64,000 bases of DNA from contig PHBW01000012.1 of NCBI GenBank assembly GCA_002840715.1, forward strand, positions 63,868 through 127,867, given 5' to 3'. Below are positions 43,395 to 52,316 of the stretch, in pieces. The notes under the pieces are model-generated. The model was given only the letters and a program-made list of their open reading frames with translations, made no database searches and was not told where the DNA came from. A program made the translations under genes and the position numbers. Positions within the stretch are counted from its first letter, which is position 1. Every line of letters starts with the position of its first letter. This DNA is from Chloroflexi bacterium HGW-Chloroflexi-4 (GTDB taxonomy: Bacteria > Chloroflexota > Anaerolineae > Anaerolineales > Anaerolineaceae).

Positions 43395-44204
43395 ATGAAT
43401 CAATCGACTTCAGATAACAAAGCGCAAATCGTTTATTTTTCTCACGGCGGTGGACCGCTACCCATCCTCGGGGATGAAGCCCACAAAGCCATGGTCGAAT
43501 TCATGAAAAAGCTGCCAAACCAGCTGCACAAACCCGACCTAATTTTAGTGATCAGCGCCCATTGGGAAGAAAATGTTGCCACCCTGTTGTCAGCAGAAAA
43601 ACCAGTGTTATTTTACGATTACTACGGATTCCCCGCCCAAGCTTACGAGATTCAATATCCTGCGGCAGGCAGCCCAAAAGATGCCAAAAGAATTGCCGAA
43701 ATACTTGAAAATAATAACATCCATGCGAAACTTGACCCGCAGCGAGGGTACGATCATGGCGTGTTCATCCCGCTCAAACTCATGTACCCAAAAGCAGATA
43801 TTCCCTGCCTTCAGCTCTCACTGATCAGCGGCCTTAATCCATCCGCTCATCTGGCGCTGGGTAAAGGTTTAAGAGAGTTGAAAAATGAGAACATTTTAGT
43901 GATTGGGTCAGGCTTCTCATTTCACAATATGCGCGCCTTTTCATGGGAATCCAAAGTGGAAACTGACCTTGGTAATGATGCTTTCCAAAATTGGTTAATC
44001 GAAACCTGCACCTCCGACCTGAGCCAGGAAGAACGAGAGCAGCGCTTAGTGGATTGGGCAAAAGCACCTGCGGCCCGATACTGCCATCCGCGTGAGGAGC
44101 ATTTATTGCCTCTGCACGTCTGCCAGGGAATGTCAGATAAACCGGCTGAAGTAATCTTTGACGATCGTATTCTGGGCAAACGCGCCATCGCATTCAAGTG
44201 GTGA
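43395..44204 (+). CDS. DODA-type extradiol ring-opening dioxygenase
   Basis: A 269-aa protein of the class III extradiol dioxygenase / 4,5-DOPA dioxygenase (YgiD) family. Metal-ligating histidines are likely in YFSHGGGPLP, ISAHWEEN and GFSFHNM, with a catalytic His in YDHGVFIPLKLMYP. Members open catechol rings with iron or zinc at the site. No aromatic pathway genes are nearby, so the substrate is unknown. Confidence 0.88.
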   Translation: MNQSTSDNKAQIVYFSHGGGPLPILGDEAHKAMVEFMKKLPNQLHKPDLILVISAHWEENVATLLSAEKPVLFYDYYGFPAQAYEIQYPAAGSPKDAKRIAEILENNNIHAKLDPQRGYDHGVFIPLKLMYPKADIPCLQLSLISGLNPSAHLALGKGLRELKNENILVIGSGFSFHNMRAFSWESKVETDLGNDAFQNWLIETCTSDLSQEEREQRLVDWAKAPAARYCHPREEHLLPLHVCQGMSDKPAEVIFDDRILGKRAIAFKW

Positions 44205-44223
44205 TGTTTTTTAATTAAAGATA

Positions 44224-45549
44224 TTAGTTTAAAGAAAACTCACCTTGACCTTTAAGATAAGAATCAAAAAAATTAAGTACGATTTGGTTTATCTTGGCTA
44301 ATCCATCTCTTGGATTGAGGCTATATTTTTCACCACTCAAAATGTTAGTTAAGGTCGGGCTGGTTAATCCCAAATCAGTTAAACTTAGATGGACTGCCCC
44401 TTGTAAATAAAAATTAAATGTATCAGGTGTTGGCTCAGAAAGAAGCCGTGCATTCAAAGCATACTGCGGCCAATCATTGAGATGATTCCACGAACTATCA
44501 GAGTAAATATTGATTAACGGCAAGGGATATGGCTGTTCATTCCAAACAAAAGCCTCATTCTCCACACCGATGATGTCATACATGAAAGGAGATTCAAGAG
44601 CGACAACTGCACCAATATCTTTGCGAACCTCTCCAAGGCCAAGAGCCGCTGATCCTCCCAATGAGTGACCCATGACGCCAATTTTTGTTTGGTCAACCAG
44701 ATCGAAAAGTGGATCGTGATTAACTATATTTTCTTGATTTAGGATGGTATTGATTACAAAATCAATATCTCCCATCCGAATGCTCATCCATTTTTTATAA
44801 AACTCAAAACTTTGCTGCTTGTTAGTTTTGGCGTTTTCAATAGACACCTCTCGCATAAAACTGTTGTCCAACAAAATGGTTTTACCGTCTGCATCAGTTG
44901 TATATAAACTTTGATAAGTGTGGCCAATTGAAGCAACCACATATCCATGACTAGCCAATTCAGAAAAAAGAGAAACGTTGCTGGTGACAGTTCCAAATGA
45001 GCCGTGTGAAAATATCACCAGAGGGTATTTTCCGTTAGCATCTGCAGGGTACCAATACTGAACTGTCAATTTTCTATTTTCGTTATTATCTGTGTATGTT
45101 TCAATTCGACTAGGATCAGAATAAGTAATTTTTTTTGTCTCAACTTTATACTCACCACCTGGCTCAATTGGTGAATATTGTGGAAAAATCAATACAGGTA
45201 ACAATGCAAACACCCAGAGGGCTAGCATTCCTAAAGTATTCATTACCAGACGCCATGATTTGTCATTTGAAGTTGTGTGCTGCTTTCTAAAAAGCAAAAT
45301 TACATTGTGAAAGGCCAACATCCCTAAAAGTATGCCAAACCCATACCAACGAAAGTTCCAGGTAATCACAGAGGTCGCCAGAAGGGCGATAAAAGTGATG
45401 AAAAGTGCTATTTTAATCACACTTATTAATTTTGAGTTCCTTTTTTTCTTAATACCAATAAACAAGGCGAAAACTACCTCAAAAAACAAAACAGCAAACA
45501 ATACTATTATTTCCAATGAGTCCTCGATAGTAATCAAAATTTGAGTCAT
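44224..45549 (-). CDS. Membrane-anchored alpha/beta hydrolase (PAF-acetylhydrolase-like)
   Basis: A 441-aa protein. Four N-terminal helices (about 8-30, 42-65, 70-88, 105-125) anchor an extracytoplasmic hydrolase domain. LVIFSHGSFGTVTSN supplies the oxyanion loop, GHSLGGSAALG the nucleophile Ser and a C-terminal GAVHLSLTD the His. The layout resembles the platelet-activating-factor acetylhydrolase/dienelactone hydrolase group. It converges with the dioxygenase gene, 20 bp apart. Confidence 0.85.
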   Translation of the reverse strand: MTQILITIEDSLEIIVLFAVLFFEVVFALFIGIKKKRNSKLISVIKIALFITFIALLATSVITWNFRWYGFGILLGMLAFHNVILLFRKQHTTSNDKSWRLVMNTLGMLALWVFALLPVLIFPQYSPIEPGGEYKVETKKITYSDPSRIETYTDNNENRKLTVQYWYPADANGKYPLVIFSHGSFGTVTSNVSLFSELASHGYVVASIGHTYQSLYTTDADGKTILLDNSFMREVSIENAKTNKQQSFEFYKKWMSIRMGDIDFVINTILNQENIVNHDPLFDLVDQTKIGVMGHSLGGSAALGLGEVRKDIGAVVALESPFMYDIIGVENEAFVWNEQPYPLPLINIYSDSSWNHLNDWPQYALNARLLSEPTPDTFNFYLQGAVHLSLTDLGLTSPTLTNILSGEKYSLNPRDGLAKINQIVLNFFDSYLKGQGEFSLN

Positions 45550-45680
45550 GCCAGAATTGAAGATATGAATATTACATAATTTTACATTTGATGTTCTATG
45601 TAAAATGTCACTTTAAACCATTAGTTATGGCATTTTTTATCAATTAGCAAGTTGGGAAACAGGCTGTATACAGGATAGAA

Positions 45681-45716
45681 GAAGAGCAGGCTCATTAATG
45701 AACCTGCTCTTCTTTT
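45681..45716. terminator. Terminator of the hydrolase gene at 45.7 kb
   Basis: GAAGAGCAGG (45681-45690) and CCTGCTCTTC (45703-45712) form a 10-bp perfect stem with T-rich flanks, 20 bp after the hydrolase stop. Confidence 0.8.
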
Positions 45717-45734
45717 CTTCATCATAATTGCTAA

Positions 45735-46697
45735 TTATTTATTGAGTTTTGTGAGAAAAATATCCGTTGCGTTCACAATATCCATCACATTGGTTTGATA
45801 CATGAAATGGGTGCTATCAACCAGAATGGATTCTGTATTCGGTCCAAGCCTGGTGAGATGGTCTTTCTGATATTGCTCGCCAACGCGTTTCACACTTTGT
45901 GACGTCATGATCTTCAACACAGAGATATCTTGAGGAAAAGGTAATGCCTTGGCTGAATTGATATTCTCGATCATGCGGTAAGACTGATCAATCATATTGT
46001 CATTAAGCACGTGATAGTTGAACAATTTATAGTCGCTGATCTCTTTTTCGGTGTAGCCATTTTCAATTTTTTGTGTTGAAGGCACCAACCCCATGGTCAG
46101 CCGGGTTAATCCGGTTGCCTGTTGAAGTTTGGCAATGCTGTAAACAAACTTTGGCAAATTGCCCTTTGCATCTACTGCGGTTGAAGTTGTATCCAGCATA
46201 ATAATGGCAGAAATTTCTTCAGGATACTTAGCGGCATAATATTCACTATACACACCGGATGCAGAGTGCGGCATCAAAATGTACGGAGCTTCATATCCGG
46301 CCTGTGACAATGCCAACCGAATCTCTTCGGTGTAGTTTTCATTTGTTCGAGGGGCGTCCGTTTGTTTGCTGAATCCAATGCCGAAATATTCAAGACAGAC
46401 CACCGTGTACTCTTTTGAGAGTTCCCGCATCAGTGGACCAAAATCCGCGCTGGGCAACGAAATACCAGACCCCGGCAGCAAAACGATGGTTTTCTCACCG
46501 CTGCCCATCGAGTAAACATGCATCTTGTGTCCGTTGACTTCCACCATTTGCCCATAGGGGGTCACAGCCTGAAGTTCATTCCCAAAGAATATTTTGTTAA
46601 CTGCAAATCCGATCACATTCAGCAATACAATGACACTCAGGATAATTGCAATAATAGTGAGCACTTTTTTTCCTTTTCTTGCTTTACTTTTTTCCAT
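45735..46697 (-). CDS. Alpha/beta hydrolase with N-terminal membrane anchor
   Basis: A 320-aa protein with one N-terminal helix (about 12-33), so its catalytic domain is probably outside the membrane. KTIVLLPGSGIS gives the oxyanion loop, and LMPHSASGVYSEYY holds the nucleophile in a PHSASG variant of GxSxG. Asp is likely in IMLDTTS or a later loop, and the catalytic His in DSTHFMYQ. It starts 5 bp after the regulator gene ends, so the two are one operon. Confidence 0.85.
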   Translation of the reverse strand: MEKSKARKGKKVLTIIAIILSVIVLLNVIGFAVNKIFFGNELQAVTPYGQMVEVNGHKMHVYSMGSGEKTIVLLPGSGISLPSADFGPLMRELSKEYTVVCLEYFGIGFSKQTDAPRTNENYTEEIRLALSQAGYEAPYILMPHSASGVYSEYYAAKYPEEISAIIMLDTTSTAVDAKGNLPKFVYSIAKLQQATGLTRLTMGLVPSTQKIENGYTEKEISDYKLFNYHVLNDNMIDQSYRMIENINSAKALPFPQDISVLKIMTSQSVKRVGEQYQKDHLTRLGPNTESILVDSTHFMYQTNVMDIVNATDIFLTKLNK

Positions 46698-46702
46698 TTC
46701 AA

Positions 46703-47194
46703 CTATTCACTTTCTGGTGGTGCAGAGATAATCGAAATATCTCTTGCTCTTCTTCCTTCTTTATATTCAAGAAGGTTTTTTACGATTAAACCTCGCAAGT
46801 CAGTTAAGAATTGATCAAATTCCTGGTCATTCAACATCAATATGACATTATTGTAAAAAATTTGATCTTTTCCTGTGTCTACTTTCTCGCTGTTGAAATA
46901 GCTGTGGAACTGAGCATATTTTTTCATCATGAAGCTCAATACACTTTGCGACGCATTTTCAATCGTATTGTGTTTTTTAATCTCTTTCACATTGAGAGAA
47001 AGTGTCCGTTCAAGGCTTCCACGAATCTTTTTTTCAGATACAACAGTTAATATGTCATTCTCCAACAAGATTTTGACATGGCGGTAAAGTGTGGTGCGGG
47101 GTGTATCACTCATCTTTTCACACAACTCTGTCACTGTGATGTTTGGCGTTGTGGCAAGTGCTTGAACAATTCTCATCCGCACCGGGTTTAGCAT
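46703..47194 (-). CDS. Winged-helix (ArsR/HTH_20-like) transcriptional regulator
   Basis: A 163-aa or slightly longer protein. The winged helix spans residues 1-65 (LNPVRMRIVQALATTPNITVTELCEKMSDTPRTTLYRHVKIL), with a C-terminal helical effector part. The annotated ATG leaves helix 1 short. A GGAGG 6 bp before an in-frame ATC eight codons upstream suggests that translation may begin earlier at a rare start. It is co-transcribed with the hydrolase and divergent from the radical SAM gene. An 11-bp repeat flanks its promoter. Confidence 0.85.
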   Translation of the reverse strand: MLNPVRMRIVQALATTPNITVTELCEKMSDTPRTTLYRHVKILLENDILTVVSEKKIRGSLERTLSLNVKEIKKHNTIENASQSVLSFMMKKYAQFHSYFNSEKVDTGKDQIFYNNVILMLNDQEFDQFLTDLRGLIVKNLLEYKEGRRARDISIISAPPESE

Positions 47195-47359
47195 GATTTC
47201 ATTAATGTCGTTTGTGATATTACACCTCCATTGATTTCGTTTTTGATAATAATACCATTTTTGGAATCAGTCAAGGGAAAAACAATCCAAAATACAAATC
47301 ATTTGTTGTGATATTATTAGAATATAAATTCTAAATCCTCAATACTATTGGGTTTACAC

Positions 47360-48262
47360 ATGGAAGCCATACCGACATACAAAGAAATTCAATGTGAAAG
47401 CGCATTAAACGAACTCAAACGCAAAATCCCCTTTGGCTGGGATCTCAACATCTACCGCGGATGCAGCCACGCGTGCCGCTATTGTTATGCCATCTATTCA
47501 CACGGTTATCTCAATTCAGAGGGTTTTTTTGATGACATATATGTTAAAACCAATATTGTCGAAAAATTGGAGCAAGAGTTAAGCTCGCCCAAATGGAAGC
47601 GCGAAGTCATTAATATTGGCGGTGTGACAGACAGCTACCAGAAAGCGGAAGAAACCTATCAACTCATGCCTGAAATATTAAAACTGCTGATCAAATACAA
47701 AACCCCCGCCATCATCTCCACCAAATCCAACCTGGTGCTGCGTGATTTTGACCTGATCAATGAACTTTCACAGATCACCTACATCAATATTGCAGCCACC
47801 ATCACCTGCATGGATGAAGACGTGCGCAAGAAAATTGAACCCGGCGGCGCTCCTTCAGCCGAGCGATTTGATATGCTGAAACAGTTCCGCAAAACAAATG
47901 CTTCCGTTGGGCTTCACGTGATGCCCATCATCCCCTTTCTGACTGACAGCCGCGAGAACTTTGAGGCGCTGTGCGCCCATGCCAAAGAATGCGGCGTCCA
48001 CTATCTGTTGCCAGGGGTACTATATTTACGCGGCGCCACCCGCAAGGTATTCTTTGATTTCATCCAGCGGGATTTTCCGCACCTTGCCCCTCAACTTCAA
48101 GCTCTTTATAAAACTGGTGCGGCAGACAAGAACTACAAAGACCAACTTTATGTGATGGTCAATGAACTACGCAGCCATTACGGCATTTCATCCAGTTATT
48201 CACAACCCATGAAAGAGAAAATACTTAAAGATAAAAGTTATATACAAAAAGACCTCCTTTAA
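47360..48262 (+). CDS. Radical SAM protein, SPL (spore photoproduct lyase)-like
   Basis: A 300-aa protein starting MEAIPTYKEIQ. The radical SAM cluster motif is CSHACRYC (Cys35, Cys39, Cys42), preceded by IPFGWDLNIYRG as in the COG1533/SplB-like family. VINIGGVTDSYQKAEE and NIAATITCMDEDVRKKIEPG are further barrel motifs. These enzymes use SAM and a 4Fe-4S cluster; the family includes DNA-lesion repair enzymes, but most members are uncharacterised. No clear RBS is visible. Confidence 0.88.
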   Translation: MEAIPTYKEIQCESALNELKRKIPFGWDLNIYRGCSHACRYCYAIYSHGYLNSEGFFDDIYVKTNIVEKLEQELSSPKWKREVINIGGVTDSYQKAEETYQLMPEILKLLIKYKTPAIISTKSNLVLRDFDLINELSQITYINIAATITCMDEDVRKKIEPGGAPSAERFDMLKQFRKTNASVGLHVMPIIPFLTDSRENFEALCAHAKECGVHYLLPGVLYLRGATRKVFFDFIQRDFPHLAPQLQALYKTGAADKNYKDQLYVMVNELRSHYGISSSYSQPMKEKILKDKSYIQKDLL

Positions 48263-48316
48263 TTTCAAGGAAGTCCATATGTTTCATTTCTAAAACCAGC
48301 TTATCAGATTTTTGAA

Positions 48317-48727
48317 TTACCCCTCTTCATCATGGATGACTGCCCATCCATATCCCCTGACCTTCCATTCACTCTCTTCCTTGACTAGCACAAATGCCCA
48401 ACCCCCATCCTCCTTAAACGGATTACCGCCGCGCAGTCCCGTCCAATGCGTGGCCAATGAAACAAAAGCAAGATCCTCGCCAACATTGAGATCATGAATC
48501 TCACCAAAGGTGTGCACCAGGTTGAGCGGCTTGATATGCCATGATTTGATCACCTTTGACCAGCGCTCAACGGCATCATCACCTTCAAAAATATGCGGTT
48601 CAAAATTTTCGATGATCACCACACCCTTTTTTGCAAAGGCAGTGAGAAATGAATCATCACCGGTTTCCAAAAACCTGGCTACTTTTTCAATCGGTTTTAA
48701 TAAAGCAGGATCCAAGGTTTCTTCCAT
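48317..48727 (-). CDS. SnoaL/NTF2-like nuclear transport factor fold protein
   Basis: A 136-aa protein of the SnoaL-like DUF4440 type: VARFLETGDDSFLTAFAKKGVVIIENFEPHIFEGDDAVERW and a C-terminal GGWAFVLVKEESEWKVRGYGWAVI. Small cone-shaped proteins of this fold act as isomerases, hydratases or binding proteins; the function here is open. GGAG precedes the ATG. It lies 17 bp after the nucleotidyltransferase gene on the same strand. Confidence 0.8.
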   Translation of the reverse strand: MEETLDPALLKPIEKVARFLETGDDSFLTAFAKKGVVIIENFEPHIFEGDDAVERWSKVIKSWHIKPLNLVHTFGEIHDLNVGEDLAFVSLATHWTGLRGGNPFKEDGGWAFVLVKEESEWKVRGYGWAVIHDEEG

Positions 48728-48743
48728 CAGGTCTCCTATTGGT

Positions 48744-49505
48744 CTACTTGATCAATTCCAGTACAGCTTGTTTCATACTGTGATTAACTTCAAATTGCTC
48801 ATCCAAAAACGACATTACTGCCAGGGCCGATTCGCGGTTATGCTCGTATCCCAACAACATTCCAGTTATTTTGCCGGCTGCTTGCGGATATCGCTGCTCG
48901 AAACGTCTTTCAAGGTTGAATTCATCGCGGTGAACTGTCGCGGCCGGCTCCAATTGTTCAATCAACTCCAACACACGGTCCACCGCATAACCCTGGATGA
49001 AACGCATTGCCGATAGTTTTTCTCCACGCTGTTCTCTGCACAACCCCACATACAAGTTGGTTATTGCCTCACCCACCAGCCATTCAGTGGAGCGTTTCGA
49101 CTGACTCTCGACAGGCTTCTGCGGAATTGCAATCTTGTCTGAAACGCCTTCAGCTTTCCAGACAATCCTTCCGGGGGTAAAAACAGCCTCTGCCAATTCA
49201 GCGTCATCAAAGACTGCAAATTCACAAAAAACTCCATCAGCAAAAAGCAGTTTGTAACCATCTCGAGTATTCATAAAACAATACCCAATGGGTGAAACTT
49301 CTCGCATCCAATCCAATTCATCAAGGTATTGCTGCTTGGACCCGTTTTTGACAATCACAAAGAAATCGAGGTCTGAATAGCGATCCATTCGATCAAGTTG
49401 CGTACCCACTGATCCCAAACCAATTAATGCCAGTGTAGAATCCCATTTAGAGAGTGCTTTGCCAATTTCTTCAAGCCGGTCCAAGATGAATTGTGTTGAG
49501 TTCAT
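48744..49505 (-). CDS. Nucleotidyltransferase-domain protein
   Basis: A 253-aa protein starting MNSTQFILDRLEEI with GGGAG upstream. IGLGSVGTQLDRMDRYSDLDFFVIVKNG is the polymerase-beta nucleotidyltransferase core, with GS and the DxD pair. The C-terminal half is helical (AMRFIQGYAVDRVLELIEQL). It resembles antibiotic (aminoglycoside/lincosamide) nucleotidyltransferases and toxin-type MNTs, without a HEPN partner next to it. Substrate unknown. Confidence 0.82.
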   Translation of the reverse strand: MNSTQFILDRLEEIGKALSKWDSTLALIGLGSVGTQLDRMDRYSDLDFFVIVKNGSKQQYLDELDWMREVSPIGYCFMNTRDGYKLLFADGVFCEFAVFDDAELAEAVFTPGRIVWKAEGVSDKIAIPQKPVESQSKRSTEWLVGEAITNLYVGLCREQRGEKLSAMRFIQGYAVDRVLELIEQLEPAATVHRDEFNLERRFEQRYPQAAGKITGMLLGYEHNRESALAVMSFLDEQFEVNHSMKQAVLELIK

Positions 49506-49551
49506 AAAACTCCCGTTATTAACTTTACCCACCAACACCTTTAAGCATGAT

Positions 49552-50025
49552 TTATTCCTTTATCACGCATAACGCCTGGCGGATCTCACCCAAATGATAG
49601 GCGCTGTGAGCCACCAGAGCCATTGCAATACCCACTGAATCCACGTCGGGCCAATCATCAATGGATTCAATCAGCTTACGAATATTTTTATAATTGACGC
49701 TCAATTCATCTTGAATGGCCTGCCATTCATCTGCTGACACAACGTTGACCGTTCGCCAGATTTCACTCCAATCCACGTTGGGAGCATTGCGATCTTGCAT
49801 GAAAAGGGCGATCTTTTCAAGATAAAATGACACATGTTTCACCTGCGCCGCCAAAGTGGCGCACTTACCCCCCACCGGGATGGATGCCTCTTCAGCGTTG
49901 ATGTTTGCCAAAGTTTCAAACATGGAGGAATTCTTGTCGAGATAAAAACCATGAACATTTTCATAGCTTTCATCCAATAACAAAAGAAGTGCTTTTTTGA
50001 AATGTTCGACGTGAATGGTTGTCAT
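49552..50025 (-). CDS. DinB-family four-helix protein
   Basis: A 157-aa protein with four long helices. His residues expected for the DinB metal site occur in AAQVKHVSFYLEK and the C-terminal VAHSAYHLGEIRQAL, the latter being the family signature. Members include thiol-dependent transferases (bacillithiol or mycothiol S-transferases) and uncharacterised proteins. AGGAG precedes the ATG. Confidence 0.88.
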   Translation of the reverse strand: MTTIHVEHFKKALLLLLDESYENVHGFYLDKNSSMFETLANINAEEASIPVGGKCATLAAQVKHVSFYLEKIALFMQDRNAPNVDWSEIWRTVNVVSADEWQAIQDELSVNYKNIRKLIESIDDWPDVDSVGIAMALVAHSAYHLGEIRQALCVIKE

Positions 50026-50202
50026 CCGGCTACTCCTCGCGAAATATTAATTATTGAAGTTTTCAATTACCTAATTATAGTAATTAATCAACCGAAAAAA
50101 ACCGATATTTAAAAATGGAAGTGGATAAGAAAAAAACCACCTCCTTAATTATCTCCTTTTCAAAAACGGCCAAATCCATGATCGGTCTGCACGTTTCGAA
50201 AG

Positions 50203-51270
50203 TTAATCCCTGTCTTGTGTCAGAAACTCACGCTTAAAATCAGACATATCGTTGAAATTGTTGACTTTCACATTGTTTTCCCATAAATATGTGACCAACT
50301 TGTTTTCATGCTCCACACATTTTTTTCTCATATTACGAAAATCAGTTATCAATACTTCAGCAATCATTAACGGGAACTTTTTCACATCCATAAAATCGGA
50401 CAAGACGGCTTGCGTTTCTCGATCAATACCGTTTGCCGCATAATATGCTTTCTCATAATCTTCTTCATCGCAAGCCTGCAGCAATTTGTTGTAAGCGGAT
50501 TTGAACTCTTCATAAAACCCTTGTAAATCTGACGGATCTGCTTTTTCACTATTCCAAAACCTACCATTTACCAATCTTTCTGTATCCAATATTAATGCGT
50601 TTATTGCTTTAGAAACCTCAGATTTTTCAGTCATCCTTATTATTTGTCGATAACGATCATAAAAATTGGCCGGCTTTATCAAATACTCTGAAAGTTCATG
50701 CTCTGCTTTCTTAATCCCCTTTTTGGGATATGCTCCATTGAGCATCGCGATCACAAACAGCAGCAATTCAATAATATTAACAGCACCGCCAGAAGGAGCT
50801 TCTCCATCCTTGTTAATGAGATCAAAGTATTGAGCTTTTGCATCACATAAAAACTTTTCTGATTTTCTTTTAACCACCTCATCGTCAATTAGGTTGTACT
50901 TAAGTTGAGATTGGAGATGGGAAAATTTCTGAAGATCGTCATCGGTTTGGGCGTACAACACCACACCATCCATCAAAATGGATGTGATCACTTCATCGAG
51001 ATTGGAAATTCTAGTTAATCTCTCCCATGAAACCGGCCAAAGATCGTACCCAATATCATTGAGAATAAATTGGAAGTTTAATCCAAAACCTTTTTTAGTT
51101 TTCGGTACAAAGTAAAAATCAATATCTGATAACGCGCCATACTCACCTGAAATATATGAACCATAGCAGATTAACAAAGAAATATCATCTTCATAATATT
51201 GTTCGATTTTTTCAAGGATGGTCGACAGAAGTTCGGACCTGTTAGCCTGCTCAAGGTTTGTTCGCATCAT
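50203..51270 (-). CDS. Nucleotidyltransferase-domain protein, larger
   Basis: A 355-aa protein. LLICYGSYISGEYGALSDIDFYFV is the nucleotidyltransferase core with GS and DxD, and the remaining 250 residues are helical with ADPSDLQGFYEEFKSAYNKLLQACDEEDYEKA. It resembles kanamycin-type or aminoglycoside 6-adenylyltransferase-like proteins. It is distinct from the two other nucleotidyltransferase-fold proteins at 31.8 and 48.7 kb. Confidence 0.8.
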   Translation of the reverse strand: MMRTNLEQANRSELLSTILEKIEQYYEDDISLLICYGSYISGEYGALSDIDFYFVPKTKKGFGLNFQFILNDIGYDLWPVSWERLTRISNLDEVITSILMDGVVLYAQTDDDLQKFSHLQSQLKYNLIDDEVVKRKSEKFLCDAKAQYFDLINKDGEAPSGGAVNIIELLLFVIAMLNGAYPKKGIKKAEHELSEYLIKPANFYDRYRQIIRMTEKSEVSKAINALILDTERLVNGRFWNSEKADPSDLQGFYEEFKSAYNKLLQACDEEDYEKAYYAANGIDRETQAVLSDFMDVKKFPLMIAEVLITDFRNMRKKCVEHENKLVTYLWENNVKVNNFNDMSDFKREFLTQDRD

Positions 51271-51288
51271 TTGTGTCCTTTAATCAAA

Positions 51289-51323
51289 AAAGCCAGAATA
51301 ATACGAGCGATTATACTGGCTTT
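51289..51323 (-). terminator. Terminator of the cytochrome-like lipoprotein gene
   Basis: AAAGCCAG (51289-51296) and CTGGCTTT (51316-51323), with further ATAAT/ATTAT pairing inside. T's follow on the minus strand (GGCTTTTTTG). Confidence 0.82.
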
Positions 51324-51345
51324 CATTGAAATGAATTGTCAAAAA

Positions 51346-51717
51346 TTATCTACTCAACAAATAATCAATGATGATTTTTTTCTCTTCCTCATTGATTTTT
51401 GCCCCATATCCGATCATCCGATCAAGCGTGGTGTTCCATTCTTCACGGGTTTTTTGGGCAGCCAATACACGATCAATGCTGTGATTGTTTTGCAGTTTCT
51501 CTAGAATTAGAGTTTCGACATCAATCGTTTTCGTTTCAAGAGGAGCAGTCTCAGTCGCCTGAAGATCAGCAAATGGCGTTTCTGCCTGGGCTAATTCATT
51601 TGTTTCAGTGGCATTTACTTGTGACATCACCGCTGTATCTGTTTTGGGTGCACATGCTGATATTCCAATCATCAAAATAAAAACCACTACAAAAAATAAT
51701 CGGGGGAACTGTTTCAT
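51346..51717 (-). CDS. Lipoprotein with cytochrome c-like domain lacking CxxCH
   Basis: A 123-aa lipoprotein: signal with lipobox ISAC (Cys22), a Thr/Glu-rich linker (about 27-66) and a C-terminal domain LEKLQNNHSIDRVLAAQKTREEW...RMIGYGAKINEEEKKIIIDYL. That domain closely follows the quinohemoprotein amine dehydrogenase-type cytochrome c module (CxxCHSxDR...KTREEW...RMIxxGA). At the heme site it reads L-Q-N-N-H: both cysteines are lost and His79 is kept. Covalent heme attachment is therefore not expected. AGGAG lies upstream. Confidence 0.8.
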   Translation of the reverse strand: MKQFPRLFFVVVFILMIGISACAPKTDTAVMSQVNATETNELAQAETPFADLQATETAPLETKTIDVETLILEKLQNNHSIDRVLAAQKTREEWNTTLDRMIGYGAKINEEEKKIIIDYLLSR

Positions 51718-51768
51718 TTTTTAAAACTCCTAAGATAAAAATAATTCTCATATCATCCAACATAATAA

Positions 51769-52242
51769 TTAGATCTTCGTAATATAATACTGGATCTCGG
51801 TTTCAGAGTTGCTCATGTCTTTGGCATCATTCTTAAGATAAATCTCGCGATATCCACCGTTGAACTTGTATCCATTGTTATCCATCCATGCTTGCAGCGC
51901 TTTGTGTGCCAAAACCAGTTCCTCAAAATCCCCTCTGTGGATGAGGGATGCCACCAGGATTTCGGGTACTTTATAGACGACAACATCACCAACACTCGAT
52001 ATAGGCCTGTCAATTTCAAAGGCCCCCTCAACAACCTCATTTTCCATCACATCAGGGGACTGGTGCCAAATGGATCTGAATGGACCAATGATTTTTAATT
52101 TATTTTCTGCAATGAAATCGTGAAGTGCGTGATGCGCTTTATCAAAATAATCCGGCACAACCTCATTGGTGGGGATGGTCATTTTGTAAGACGCGACCAA
52201 CATCGAAGGGGTGGTTTTTATTTGAACCGAATAATTGCTCAT
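51769..52242 (-). CDS. GyrI-like effector-binding protein
   Basis: A 157-aa protein built of two SHS2-like halves, the first with YSVQIKTTPSMLVASYKM and the second with VVVYKVPEILVASLIHRGDFEELV. The C-terminal YREIYLKND and IQYYITKI are GyrI/BmrR-effector motifs. It has no DNA-binding domain. It probably binds lipophilic drugs or hydrolyses cyclopropanoid-type toxins, as some GyrI-like proteins do. AGGAG precedes the ATG. Confidence 0.85.
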   Translation of the reverse strand: MSNYSVQIKTTPSMLVASYKMTIPTNEVVPDYFDKAHHALHDFIAENKLKIIGPFRSIWHQSPDVMENEVVEGAFEIDRPISSVGDVVVYKVPEILVASLIHRGDFEELVLAHKALQAWMDNNGYKFNGGYREIYLKNDAKDMSNSETEIQYYITKI

Positions 52243-52316
52243 CGCTATCTCCTATTGGAGATATTTTATCTTATTTGTGTTTAATTTTTATACAACCTTA
52301 TACAACAAATCCCCTT

